Part shown: positions 34,855 through 45,579 of the stretch, piece by piece
How the letters are laid out: each line of letters begins with the position of its first letter
Position numbering within the stretch: the stretch's first letter is position 1
Assembly: GCA_023333565.1 (NCBI GenBank)
Contig: JAJKFH010000374.1
Span: 868,001 to 932,000 of the forward strand
Reading direction: 5' to 3'
DNA: 64,000 bases
DNA from: Puffinus mauretanicus
Lineage: Eukaryota > Chordata > Aves > Procellariiformes > Procellariidae
Translations under genes and position numbers: made by a program
Notes under the pieces: model-generated
What the model was told of the DNA's origin: nothing
What the model saw: only the letters and a program-made list of their open reading frames with translations
Databases searched by the model: none

Positions 34855-37800
34855 CAGCAGTGAGACACGGACAGTCCTGGGGTGGAACATGGCTGCATCA
34901 TTACAACCCCTCATCATGCCGGGCTCTCACTTTTGCTCTGCCACCCTGTGGCTGTTCAACTGCACAACTCCAGCAAGCAACAAAGTGCCTACTACCCAGA
35001 AAGAGAGGTCTCGTACGTGCCAAGAACTCTGCCAGTGCGGATGGATCATTTTTCCAAAGTCAGGTACTTGCAACTAATTAACACAAGTGGTAGAAGTGGG
35101 AAAAGAGCTATTTTCAACTGAGCCTCCCCAGGAAACACACCCAGAGAGGACACTGCTGCTTCTGGGTTTGGTCAACAGACCAGAGTTAATGGCTCTGCCC
35201 CAGTCATTAAGTGCACCACACTTTTAAATAGAAACTGTTCTTTGAGAGATGGGTTGCAAACTTGATTCAAAATCTTTCTTAACAAAGCCAGCGCATACCC
35301 CATTTTTAGGTGGGGAGATTTAATTTTGATTCCAAGTAAAGGATGCCACCTACTGAATCCTTGCTACCAAGATTGCATGCTTTGACCCTCATGGCTCAAG
35401 ACCTCTGGCAGGACTACAAGCCAGACTGCAGTCCCAAAATAAATTCCAAGGAAAAGCAGAAAACAGGCTTGGAAAAACAACGCTTTTCTCACTGCTCCTC
35501 TCCCCACAACCCAAAGATGTATTACTCACTGAACATCTGCACAGCCATAATAATTTCTAGTTTTGCAACACTGACAACCTTAGCAGTATTAAAAAAACCT
35601 CCTTACATCTTTATTCCATTTTGGATTCATTATAATACAGTCTGACAATATATGCTAGTACAGTACATTCTGCAACATTTAACCCCTGTTCCCAGTTGCC
35701 GTTCTTCACTTCATGCCTTAATAACACAGAGTCAGTAGATCACAATATGACCCTGTTAATATTTTTTTAATGCCATTTTTACAAATTACAGCATAATGCA
35801 CTGATTACGAGGATGAAAGGAAAGTCTCTACGTCTGTCTGGAAACCAAATAAAAGAATGTTTGAACATCTGTTCATCCTACAAATGTCTTTAAAAGCTTT
35901 GATTTTCCCATAATCATTTTGTTCCACCATTTCACCCTTTTTCGAATGTGTATCCAACAGCCTCAGGACAGCAGCCAGAGATCTGCAGTAATAGCACATT
36001 ATAATCAAAGTTCTCAGGCACACTTAAGTTCTCCTTTTGGAATTAAAAACGGGGAAAAACACAAAACCAAACCCCAGTCTTCACACACACACCTCCCCAG
36101 CTGTCCATCTTACACAAACCTCCGCCAGGGGAGCAAAATGAAAGGACAGGGCTTTGCGACAGGGGCTTTACATAGAGGATCACAACGCACAAGGACAGGA
36201 TACGGTGACAGGTGAAGGGACCCGCACGAGGCACGGCATGCGTGCCTCCACACAGCCTGCTCCTGCTGGGACAGCGGCAGCTGTCCACGAGACTCTGCCC
36301 AAGTCACAGCCTAGGTGCCTGAACACAGGCAGCTTCTCACCGCACACAGGAGCTGGTGTAAGCCGCAGGGCAAGAGCCTTCCCCATCGTGCTGGGCTCCC
36401 AACACCCTGCCGTGGCAGCCCTGCCAGCACCCAGGCTTACATCTCCTTCCCCAGAGGCCAGAGCAGAGCCAGAACAAGGAGAAGCAATGACCAAGGTGGG
36501 AGATAGGAGTACTGAGGTGGAGGTTAGGTCTTGGACTGAGAGGATGGAAGACAGATGCTGAGTTAGTACGCAAGTCTGGAAATCAGACAGAAGATGCTGG
36601 GAAAGATTTTAAAAGCAGTATTACAAGAGACTGGACAAGACAGGGATGGAAGTCCAACTCTGGAAGCTGTTGCTGCTCTCTCCCTTGGAGTACCCCAAGC
36701 AAATAAACCATGGGACCCTCATCACCAGAAGACCTTTCAGCCAAGCAGAGGGCTGCAAAACTAAGTATTCAGGACTAATGAGTTTTCAAATGCACCAAAG
36801 TTCCATAACAACTGGCTCACTGATCCTATTATGGGCAATCCACAGCATAGAGGGGAAAATATAAATCAGATAGTGTTTTGTAAAAATACATACCACCATG
36901 TACACTGACAGCCTCCTCTCCAGAACTATTAAAAAATGCCTTACAAATGAGAAAGACAAAAACCTGTAAGTGCAAGGTTAACAACTCTGGAGCAGCCAAC
37001 AATATCCTACAGCAGGACACATCTCATGATGACTGCCCTTTTCTTTCCAGAACTCCACAGAGTTGGCAGAATTTAGTGAACCGTTTAAAATTTGGCAAGG
37101 ACATTAGGAACTATACAGATAAAAATGGAAGTTCACTTTTTTTTTTTTTAATGAGGGTTTTTTTTTATACCAATAATTCTTAGACTAACCTGGGATGGTA
37201 ATAATGGCATTCCTTCTATGTCATCTGTTTCTCTAGCTTCCATCACTGCAGTATCTTAAGCAGAGGTAACAGTGCAGCGTACAAAAGAGGATTTGATAAA
37301 GGCTTAAAAGAAAGATAACATAATAAATATTCTTTCCAAAAACTGCCTTTGGGGGTGTCTGGATAGAGGAGAGAAATGGGGAAGGAGAGGTGACAGGGGT
37401 GTGAAATGCATTTTTTTCATTATAGAAGGATACATTTTCCAGCAAGGCTGGCAGCACAAGTCACATTAAGCCATAGCTGAAGTTGCCTGCCTAATTCCTC
37501 TGGGATCACACTGAAAGCACACCCCATAATCTTAAGGGATGTGCTAAAGCTTTGCTGGGACTCACTCAGCAGAAACTGTTTGGGATTATTCCACATAGCA
37601 CTAATTCTGTTCTGATTTAAAGGGGCACCATCAATCTAGTTTAGACACCAGACTTGCCCTGTCTCACGACTGTCCAGCTGTAAATATCCTCTCAATAGCT
37701 GATTTTTTGCCATTTGTATCCACTTTGGTTACCTGGAAATTAAAAGGAAAAGAAAAAGACTGAAAAAAATACAATCATGTTAGCATGACAGACTCACGCC

Positions 37801-39100
37801 CATCAATGGATATTTGATTAATAACACTTTGAGTGTTATTAGTAATATAATTATAATAACATGATAATAAGAATGAGTGTAGCAATCTATTGCAGTTATT
37901 TACTTCCATGTGCAACTAATGCACTTACATTATACGTGTGGTCATCTTCTATGGCGGGCTTCAGCAAATGGGTCACAGGCTGCTATTTAACATCAACAAG
38001 CAGAAGTACTTTTTTTGTTCAAAAGGCAGGAACTAACATTTTCCATGCTGCCAAGCCCGAGTCCAATTTCTGTTCCAGACTGCAGCTTTCGTACCTGTGG
38101 AATTATTGTTAGTTTTCAAGTTAAGGTGTCCTATGCTTTGTAAAGAACAAAGAAGGGATATTACCAGTGGTCTCCTTTTTATGAGCCTAGGACATGAAAT
38201 TGAGAGGAAGAACTAAAGCAGCCATGAAATCCCTATTAAACAACTAATGGTTTCTAAAGCATCTTGGAGATACTCATTTTACAAGGCTTATGCTGCAATC
38301 TTCTATCATTATTTTAATGAAATAAAGCCCTTGACTATTTCCAGAGGCAACTTTTTCTTTCACACACAAAAGACATTTTGGTTACAAAAAAAGAAAACAA
38401 TTCTGGAGTAGGATTCACCACAGAACAGGCAGGAAATTCAGAAAAGCTATATAAAATGGCACTGAAGATAGGTTCTGAACCTTTGGAACAGCAAACAGAA
38501 CAATTAAGACTCTCAGTTACATGCATCATTATGTTTAATATGAAAAACATTTCTAGATATAAATCATATTTATAAAAAAGATCCATACCATCTCTCAGAT
38601 AGCATCTTACATAGTTGCAGCTGAAGGAATGTGAAACATTCATTTTAGGTTTCACCTATTATATCGTGTGCTTTCTGTCCCCCACTTTGCTTGGGGAAGT
38701 AAACCTAGACTAATCAGCTTCACTTTGTGGGTCGCATGAAATTCACATCTTGACTAGATTTACATTAATATTGGTGGCAAACTTTTAAATCAAGAGAAAC
38801 TTCAAAACAATTCTCCAGAAAAACACCGCTACTAGCACACACACCCGAATATGCTCATCTGGCAGGTGACATTCTCCGAGAGGCCGTAAAGATTCACATT
38901 GCAAAGATGACAAAATAAGCAGATTCTAATAGAACAAAACCAGATTGCAGAGATTTTGGAAGGGGGCACATAGTCAGCAGGAGCTTCCAGGCTCTCTCTG
39001 TGAGGAAGGAACAGGTCTAATGAGTTCAGACAAGAAACACATTCCACCCGAATTCATTTCAGAGTCTGGTCTTTCAGGTGTGATCAGAGGCCTCTCTGCT
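34855..39100. other. Unique sequence, no gene accepted
   Basis: GC-richer DNA at 36,120-36,460 keeps frames open on both strands. Two minus-strand segments (37,190-37,245 and 35,805-35,982) have exon-like edges but do not form a chain I trust; see findings. If the minus-strand gene ending at 39,104 is real, its 3' untranslated region would begin here. A possible signal for it is TTTAAT (ATTAAA on the minus strand) near 38,535. A T run lies at about 37,137-37,149. Confidence 0.35.
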
Positions 39101-39103
39101 TTC

Positions 39104-39288
39104 TCAGGATTGAATCATTTTCTTCTGCATGTCAAAGACATATCTTTTGAAGAGAAGAGAGATGGTCACAGGTTGGGCGGAATCATTCTTGCTGCTTTCA
39201 TCCTCTTTGGTTGTATCCCCCTTCCCTGCCTTAGATTTCTTCTTGGAGGCAACAGTAAGCAGCATCTTGGTATCTGGCTTCAGCCCAT
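39104..39288 (-). CDS. Candidate terminal coding exon of an unrecognised gene
   Basis: On the minus strand a good acceptor (CATTTTTTACAG) precedes 60 codons ending in TGA. The peptide starts GLKPDTKMLLTVA, has a lysine-rich charged middle (KKKSKAGKGDTTKEDESSK) and ends FDMQKKMIQS. Codon use looks coding-like, and neither other frame stays open from this acceptor. The first two bases (AT) would complete a codon begun by the exon at 44,788-44,812, giving Asp. I recognise no domain or family. With no usable splice donor before the stop, it would be the last coding exon. It could still be a chance frame; this is one of the two most exon-like segments in the window. Confidence 0.35.
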
Positions 39289-39294
39289 CTGTAA

Positions 39295-40675
39295 AAAATG
39301 AGAACACGCATGACAAACACGCTCAACATCACATTTCAATATAACTGGAAAAAGTGAACAGGCAAATATACTACTGAAATCAACAGAAGAAAATAAGAAA
39401 GTAAGTCAGGTGCATTAGGAAAGTCACATTTCTGCATCACACTTCTGGAATACAGTAACTCACATGAAAAATAAGAGAAGCCTTCAAACATGGCTCACAA
39501 AAGTGATACCCGAAATCCAGTGCAGTATCCTGGCTGTATCCTTCCACAGTATTAAATACAGGCAAAAATTTAAACAAGCTAGACCAACTTGCCTGGTCTA
39601 AGTCTTTTACTCAGCAGACCCTATTATTTACACACATCTCCCAAAGTTTCTTCTCATCACTAAGAATATTTATAAAAATAAAAGTCATGAATGAAAAACA
39701 ACAACTTGTAAAATACTGAAATGATCTAGAGTCCTAAGAGTCAGAAGGGTCTTGAATGTCTTTAGTCTATTTCCCAGACCTGCCAGAAGCACACTGCTTA
39801 GGTTTTAACAAATTAAACAGCTCTGTGTTTGTTTGGGGTTTTCTGTTTGTTTGGGTTTTTTTGGCTAAAACACAGTATTTGTTAAGGGTTTCAGCTGTCA
39901 CTTCTTAGGGGAACTAGAATTAACCTGTGTAGGATTCTGGGGATCCAACTTAAGTCTTTCTCCAGACATTTGTACCAACGAAAAACATTTGTCCTTTTCT
40001 TCCTAAATGGCTAGGGTTTACTACACTTTTATATTTTCTTTTAACTTGACACATTGGTGACATTTTAGATAAGAAATGCAAGATAGCAAAGTCCAAAGAA
40101 ACGCTGTAAACCAAGAGAGATGCAGCTCCTAAAAGACCACTCCTGAAGAATTGCTTTCTTAAAGCAGAAGACAGCAAACTCCTTGGAAGCTTATTCAGCG
40201 CCAACCGAGCACCCTGCAATGTGGTTCTCAGGCATTTGGCCAAATTCAGTTCAGGTATTTTTAACCTGTGGTGTCACATAACCTTATCTCAAACACTTAA
40301 TCAGCTTCTCTCCCCTTATATCGAAATTCAGATGCGGATTCTCATATCACAGCCTGACAAAAAGATTGAGATGCTTATGATTTACTGGAGACAGGAGGTC
40401 TACAAGCACAGGTGATTCGCTCCAGCACAGACACATCCAGAGGCACTTCCAGCTGATTGCAGGGGGACACAGCACCAGACCCACTTCTCCTCTTGCTGTG
40501 TCAGGTAGCAAATTGTTCCAGGCAGCATCCCCCGGCACGGCAGAGGGAAGGGAGGAAACGAGGAAGTGCTGAAGCAAAACCAGGAAACTGCCCATTTGCC
40601 ATTTCATAACCGGGGGTTATGAAACAGCCCTAACGCCCCGCGGCGCAGCCACGGGGAGGCTTTTGGGGATCGAGG
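39295..40675. other. Unique sequence, no gene recognised
   Basis: Nothing is recognised apart from a T/G-rich tract at about 39,825-39,865 and a short CpG patch at 40,630-40,665. If the minus-strand gene is real, this is intronic. Confidence 0.4.
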
Positions 40676-40681
40676 GGTCTT

Positions 40682-40712
40682 GCTTTTTTAAAAAAAGCTT
40701 TTTAAAAAAAGC
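40682..40712. repeat. Near-perfect AT palindrome / tandem GC-T6-A7 unit
   Basis: GCTTTTTTAAAAAAAGC is followed by GCTTTTT-type and A7-GC again, sharing the central GC. Each half is a near palindrome and the two halves are a near tandem copy, so the stretch can fold as hairpins on either strand. It sits at the border between a CpG-bearing patch and the AT-rich block to the right. Confidence 0.7.
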
Positions 40713-40714
40713 GC

Positions 40715-41260
40715 ACAAGAAAAGATAAAAGCAACACATTATGTATATAACTAAATAAACTACAATTTACACTAAGGCTGCAGAAGTCCAGCATCAAGCA
40801 GAATCAACTTTGCATAGTTCTGCAAGATCGTGTACTTCAGAGTCAAGGCAGCAGCCATTTTCCCTTTTCAGAAGGCAGAATAAATAAAAAAAAAAGCAAT
40901 GATTATTTCATTGTGAAAATAATTGAGACTGTTTTTCCTTGATGGTTGAGAAGTTTGATAATTACTATCTTCGCACGTGTGAGGTTCAATTAATCAAACT
41001 AGATAATATGGTGTGGCCTGACCACATATTTATTATATGGTTTTATTACACTGTATGGTCATGTTTGATGCAGCTGTTTTAATTTTTTAATTGGATGCTT
41101 TCATATAAATCCCATTAATATCATTAGCCGTACAATCATGCCATCTTCATTATGAAAAATAATTTATCATTACATGAAAAGCAACTTATTTCCTATTTGG
41201 AAAGCTCTGAGAACATCTTGGGTGCTGCTAGAAAAAAAAAATAGCAACAATCAAAAAAAG
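40715..41260. promoter_or_regulatory. Candidate conserved non-coding regulatory block
   Basis: This AT-rich, repeat-free block has many homeodomain and related cores: TTCAATTAATCAAAC near 40,985, GATAATTACT near 40,958, TTTAATTTTTTAATTGG near 41,080 and CATTAATATCATTAG near 41,113. It also has paired RUNX-type words (TGTGG and CCACA) at 41,012-41,026. No reading frame longer than chance exists, which is itself notable for 550 bp. It strongly resembles ultraconserved-type enhancers, but conservation is inferred. Confidence 0.45.
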
Positions 41261-41699
41261 AGAGAAACAAAATAAAAACAGCAAAAAGAGTGACCTCGCA
41301 CAGTCCCGCGCTCTACCTTTACAGGATTTATTTCACATTGTATGTTTTCTACTGTTTTGATCAACCTAATCGTAAGTGTCCCTGAACAGGGTTTCCTCCA
41401 CTTTCCTGGGAAGACCATTTATTTTTTGGACAAAGAAACATTTCATTTTGCTTTCTAGTTGGTTTCCCTTTCTGGGTCTTATCACTGTTACTAATGTTGC
41501 TGTTACTGGCACATTACTGTTTAAGAAAGATGTTTAACTAAATCCCTTCAGAAAGACACACTTTAATTAAAGCAAACAAATCCTAAAACGCTTCTGTTAG
41601 TAGGCTTCGCGAGACTCTAATTTCCAAAAAATGCTAATTGGCGGAAAGGAGAGAGGAAGGGAGGAGATGTGGCATTAAAATTGCAGCCAAAATTTTCCC

Positions 41700-41880
41700 T
41701 TGCGGGTATCTGAAGCGAGGCACCTAGGCTGCTACTGAGACCCTGCTCTGCAGCGCCGGCGGTGACGCCCCCGGCAGCGCAGCCCTCGCCCCGCAGCAGC
41801 CCGGGGTGCGGCAGCCCGCGGGGGGACTCCCGGCCCTGAGGGTGAAAGAACCGCTTCGGATAAACCGCGCTTCGAAAACT
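41700..41880. promoter_or_regulatory. Small CpG island
   Basis: I count about 19 CpG dinucleotides in 180 bp, against near absence in the surrounding AT-rich DNA. The richest part is 41,750-41,822. Such islands in birds usually mark a promoter or a regulated enhancer. The minus-strand frame across it (41,617-41,901) is open mainly because of the high G+C content, and has no domain. A short CpG patch at 40,630-40,665 lies 1 kb to the left. Confidence 0.6.
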
Positions 41881-41884
41881 GCCA

Positions 41885-44785
41885 GTGCCATCACTGAGCA
41901 CCTGGACTGCCCAACACCTCTGAAACCTGGTACATCACCTTAGGTGTTTAAACAACGAATCTTGTGTCTGCAAAATTTCACTTTAAAGAAAAAAGGGTAT
42001 GCTGCGCATGGAACTGTACCGGGGAAAAGGTACTTAAAACCCAGCCATCTCACCTTCTCCACCCTATCACTAACTCCCATGCATGGAGAAGTAAAGATAT
42101 AGCTCACCTGCAGCCCTTAACATCTATTTGGATTCAAATACGGTATTATGGGTAAAAAGTTTACAGAAGAAATGCAAGAACGTGGTAGTTCCTACCAGTG
42201 AAATGACAGGCTGACAGCCAAAGGCAGCTCAGGTATTATTAAATTCACAAGGTATCTAAATTACCTAATCAGATCCCATGGCCCTCATTCTGCAAACAGA
42301 TTAGGTGGCTGGCATCGTACCCTAACAAATGGCATTTTCTGTTTTTCTGCTCTGGTGCCAGGAGGTCTAAGGGCTGAAGAGGCTCTGTGATAGGGAGCAG
42401 CACAAAGGAGCAGGCAGGGAGAGACAGGCGGGGAGGCACAATCGGGGTTTCATCTACCTCCGCGGATTTCTCGCGTTACACACAATGCATGCTTTACATT
42501 TTACAAAACCAAGGAAATGAAGGGAAATATATCTGTCACCAAAGAAGACATCAGACCTTTAATAGCTGAAATGACGGATATTTTTAGATGGAGGTCTAGT
42601 TTAACTTACTTACATTAAGGGTCTAATCTCTGCTGAACAATAGCTATGTTAGCTTGAATACATAGTGAGAAATCTGTTCCATTAATTAAGTGCTGCCTGT
42701 ACTACTCGGATTTGTAGCAAATGTTAATAGATTTTTTTTTTCTTCCTCTGTTGGACAATTACTTTATTTTGCCAAGTTGCTAATGGATTAAATTGAAAAG
42801 GTCCGTGTGTTAAAAAAAGACTTTAGCTTCAAAGTTCTAAGAAATGCCTTGCATACAGCAGTGGGAAATACCTATGTATTAATATTATTAATGGGCAGTC
42901 CTCAGAGGCACATAAGGGATCTGAAAGCTTAGCAAATTCATTCCCACCCATCATAACCACGTTTGTAACAAGAAGTGCCCAGACAGGTCTTATGTAAAAT
43001 GTACTTGTAGCATCAACTAACCCAGGTTAGATATGAAAATCTAGATGTAAAATAGTTTAATCCATTTCATTCTTTTAGTTTCAACTACTGTTAATAATTA
43101 ACAAATAAGAATACAGACTCTTAACATAATATCCTTTGTCTCAGCATGGTCTCAAGGATTTAATGCAAACTGAGCCATTTATAAATGCAAAAAAAAAAAA
43201 AGTGAATTTTCAACTTCAAATGAAAAACGATACCTCATCAGGAAAACTATTTTCCAAATCTAAGAACAGTTTCACAAGCACAAAATAAAGGAGAAATGCA
43301 ATATTTTACACAATTTTCACAAATAAAAGCTAGCTTCTTAGTGATTTACGGTATCTTATGTAGTTACATGCATTGCAGCCTGGAGTTTTACAATTACTCA
43401 TGCAAGAAGTTTGCATACAAACAAGCAGATTTCAATAACTTTGTATGGAAATTTCACACTGTAGAATTCTGGACCCCTTCTTGTGTATAAATATAGGAAA
43501 TAAATTTTGTCCTGCCCCCCCGCCCCAAGATACTCATATCTACACAAGTTTTAAGGTTTGTCTAATGTGTCATTTTCTCCCCATGTTAATCAGGCCTCCC
43601 CGTAACGGGACTCAGCAAAGCCTCTGATAAACACCCCCCTGCTGACCCCGGCGGTCGCCGCGTCAGGCCCACGGACAGGCTCCATACCAGACTGCTGGGG
43701 AGTGCCGGCCAGCAGACAAATCACAACAAACACATAAAGCATATAAATGTCCATAACCAGCACAGTTTACTTTTGCTTTGTTTTTACTACTACTACTTCA
43801 GCTGGAAGGAGGACCAAAGCTGATACAATATCTGCTCTTCTAATTGCTTTTGCTAATCCAATGGCAGGATGAAGGACCACTGCTGTGCTTTTTCCCCAAA
43901 TGCATTTTTATTTCAACTGTTACCTATAAGCTTGGATCCTACTTTACCTTTTACGTAACTTCCCCACTTCACATCCTCCTTCACTTAATATTGTCATTCC
44001 TTATCAACATCCTCTGTCATCTTTGTTGCATGTTTTTTTTTTGTTGTTGTTGTTTTTTTTGTTTTGGATTTTGTTTTGTTTTCTTTTTCTTATTAGTCTT
44101 CTGCTCCTTGAAGAGGTCTCCAAGGGTGGTCTCTGCTCTTTCTCCTAAAGTCCAGCTCCTTTTTCCTTGACTCCCAAATTCCACTTGCTAGTCCTTCAGG
44201 AGTTTTATCTCTCTCTTTCCTTTTCCAACTTTATTTTTCAGATTTCCCATCTCCATATCTCTATTTCCTATTTCCACAGATCTCTTCAATATTTAAGAAT
44301 AGTCCTGTCTCCTTAAAGCTAACGAAATATTGTGTTTGAATGGAAGATTTTAAAGACTGAATGCCAAACACATTGTAGATGAGAAGCAAGATAATACAGT
44401 ATCTCCTTGTAGCCCAGCCAGAGACAGGAGTAATTTTTAAGCAACTGATAAACACATCATTGAAAACAGGTGTAATAATATAGGTGCAGGGCATGCTCTC
44501 CAGCACAGCCAAGGAGAATAATTTATTTTGCTGAACTTCAACAACTCCCTTCTTGTATGCACACTTGTAAAAAAAGCCTACTGCTAACTATCCTAGCTAG
44601 CACGGATGAACACAGAGGTATTTGCATGGATGATTACACAGTTTTCTTACAGCATTAAAAATTGTAATGGGAAAAAAAATTCATGTTAAAAGATTTCAAG
44701 TCTCCCGATTCATGAGAACTTTGCTTTCAGGTCAAAATTAAAAGTTCATCCTACCAAAAAAATCAGCAAACATATTACACCAGCT
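41885..44785. other. Non-coding sequence with AT-rich block at 42.6-42.9 kb
   Basis: 42,590-42,860 is AT-rich with TTAATTAAG and GGATTAAATTG words and could be another regulatory block. 43,630-43,680 has a short CpG cluster. A T-rich tract with GTT units occupies 44,031-44,093. No exon is recognised. Confidence 0.4.
44031..44093 (+). repeat. T-rich low-complexity tract
   Basis: T runs are separated by single or double G (TTG, TTTTG units). This is ordinary low-complexity DNA. Confidence 0.8.
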
Positions 44786-44787
44786 AC

Positions 44788-44812
44788 CTGCAATGGTACT
44801 TGCCATGGTTTG
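44788..44812 (-). CDS. Candidate microexon (25 nt) of the unrecognised minus-strand gene
   Basis: The minus strand shows a pyrimidine-rich acceptor (AGCACTTTCCCAG), then 25 nt reading QTMASTIA plus one base, then a donor (GCAG|GTAGCT). It starts in phase 0, matching the end of the exon at 45,407-45,573. It leaves one G, which joins AT of the exon at 39,104-39,288 to make GAT. A 25-nt exon is unusually short, and I chose it partly because it fits. Confidence 0.2.
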
Positions 44813-45406
44813 CTGGGAAAGTGCTGGCTTAGGATTCTTACCACCGTGTTAGAAAAACACACATTGAGGCTACACCAGTAGCTCTCACTGGAATAGAAAA
44901 TATTCCTTTTTGCACTCAATATTAAGAAATTCCTAGACTATTCTTGACCTGCTGATATTATCTCCAAACCTTCCATTCCATTCAGGAATTTGTGAGCAGA
45001 AATTCAGTGGGAAACTGAACTTTGTTTTTCCCTTCTGTAAACAAAATATCCTATTCACTTCCTTTGAACGCTGCAGGTAGACTCAACTACCTGCATTTTC
45101 TTCTTTCCTGTCAACATTCAAATATTAAAAATTGACTGAACATCAGAGAACAAGTTAACACAGCACATTTGATGTTGGAAATAATTTTTATCCGAGGCAA
45201 ATGTAACCTTTTAATATGACAGGCAGACATTTTTCTTTCTTCCTGAGTGAAGGAAAAAGAGAGCAAAACTTGAAAGAGGCAAAGGGTTGGGGATAATCCT
45301 TACTCACAATGGATTATTCGTAACAGCTGGTTTTCACAATTTCAGGATTTCCTTAAATTGAACCCTCAGAGCCTGAACCATCATTACACAGTTAAGGAGT
45401 GTGTAC

Positions 45407-45573
45407 CTGCATCAACTCTTCTGCTAACAGAGAGTACAAAAGCTGGCTGACCTGAAAATCAGAAATAATTAGAGCCCCGGATGGAGACATCCCTGCCACA
45501 GTGATGCAGAGGGGCTGCGCTTGAGAGTGGACAAAGACCAGTCTCTCGCCCTGCTTACTGCAGTGACGGACCA
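45407..45573 (-). CDS. Candidate internal coding exon, 55 codons, unrecognised protein
   Basis: The acceptor is strong (CTATTTCTTTTCAG) and the donor good (ATGCAG|GTACAC). Between them 55 codons are open: the peptide begins VRHCSKQGERLVFVHS, has a hydrophobic middle (ALIISDFQVSQLLYSLL) and ends AEELMQ. An alternative donor after SDFQ (CAG|GTCAGC) would shorten it without changing phase. It needs one base from the preceding exon; the candidate at 48,754-48,786 supplies A, giving Met. I cannot place it in any family. Together with 39,104-39,288 it is the best coding candidate here. Confidence 0.35.
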
Positions 45574-45579
45574 CTGAAA

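Noticed and set aside
45302..45385. Near-ideal minus-strand donor (ATT|GTGAGTAAGG)
   Set aside because: All three frames behind it contain stops within a short distance, so it cannot end a coding exon.
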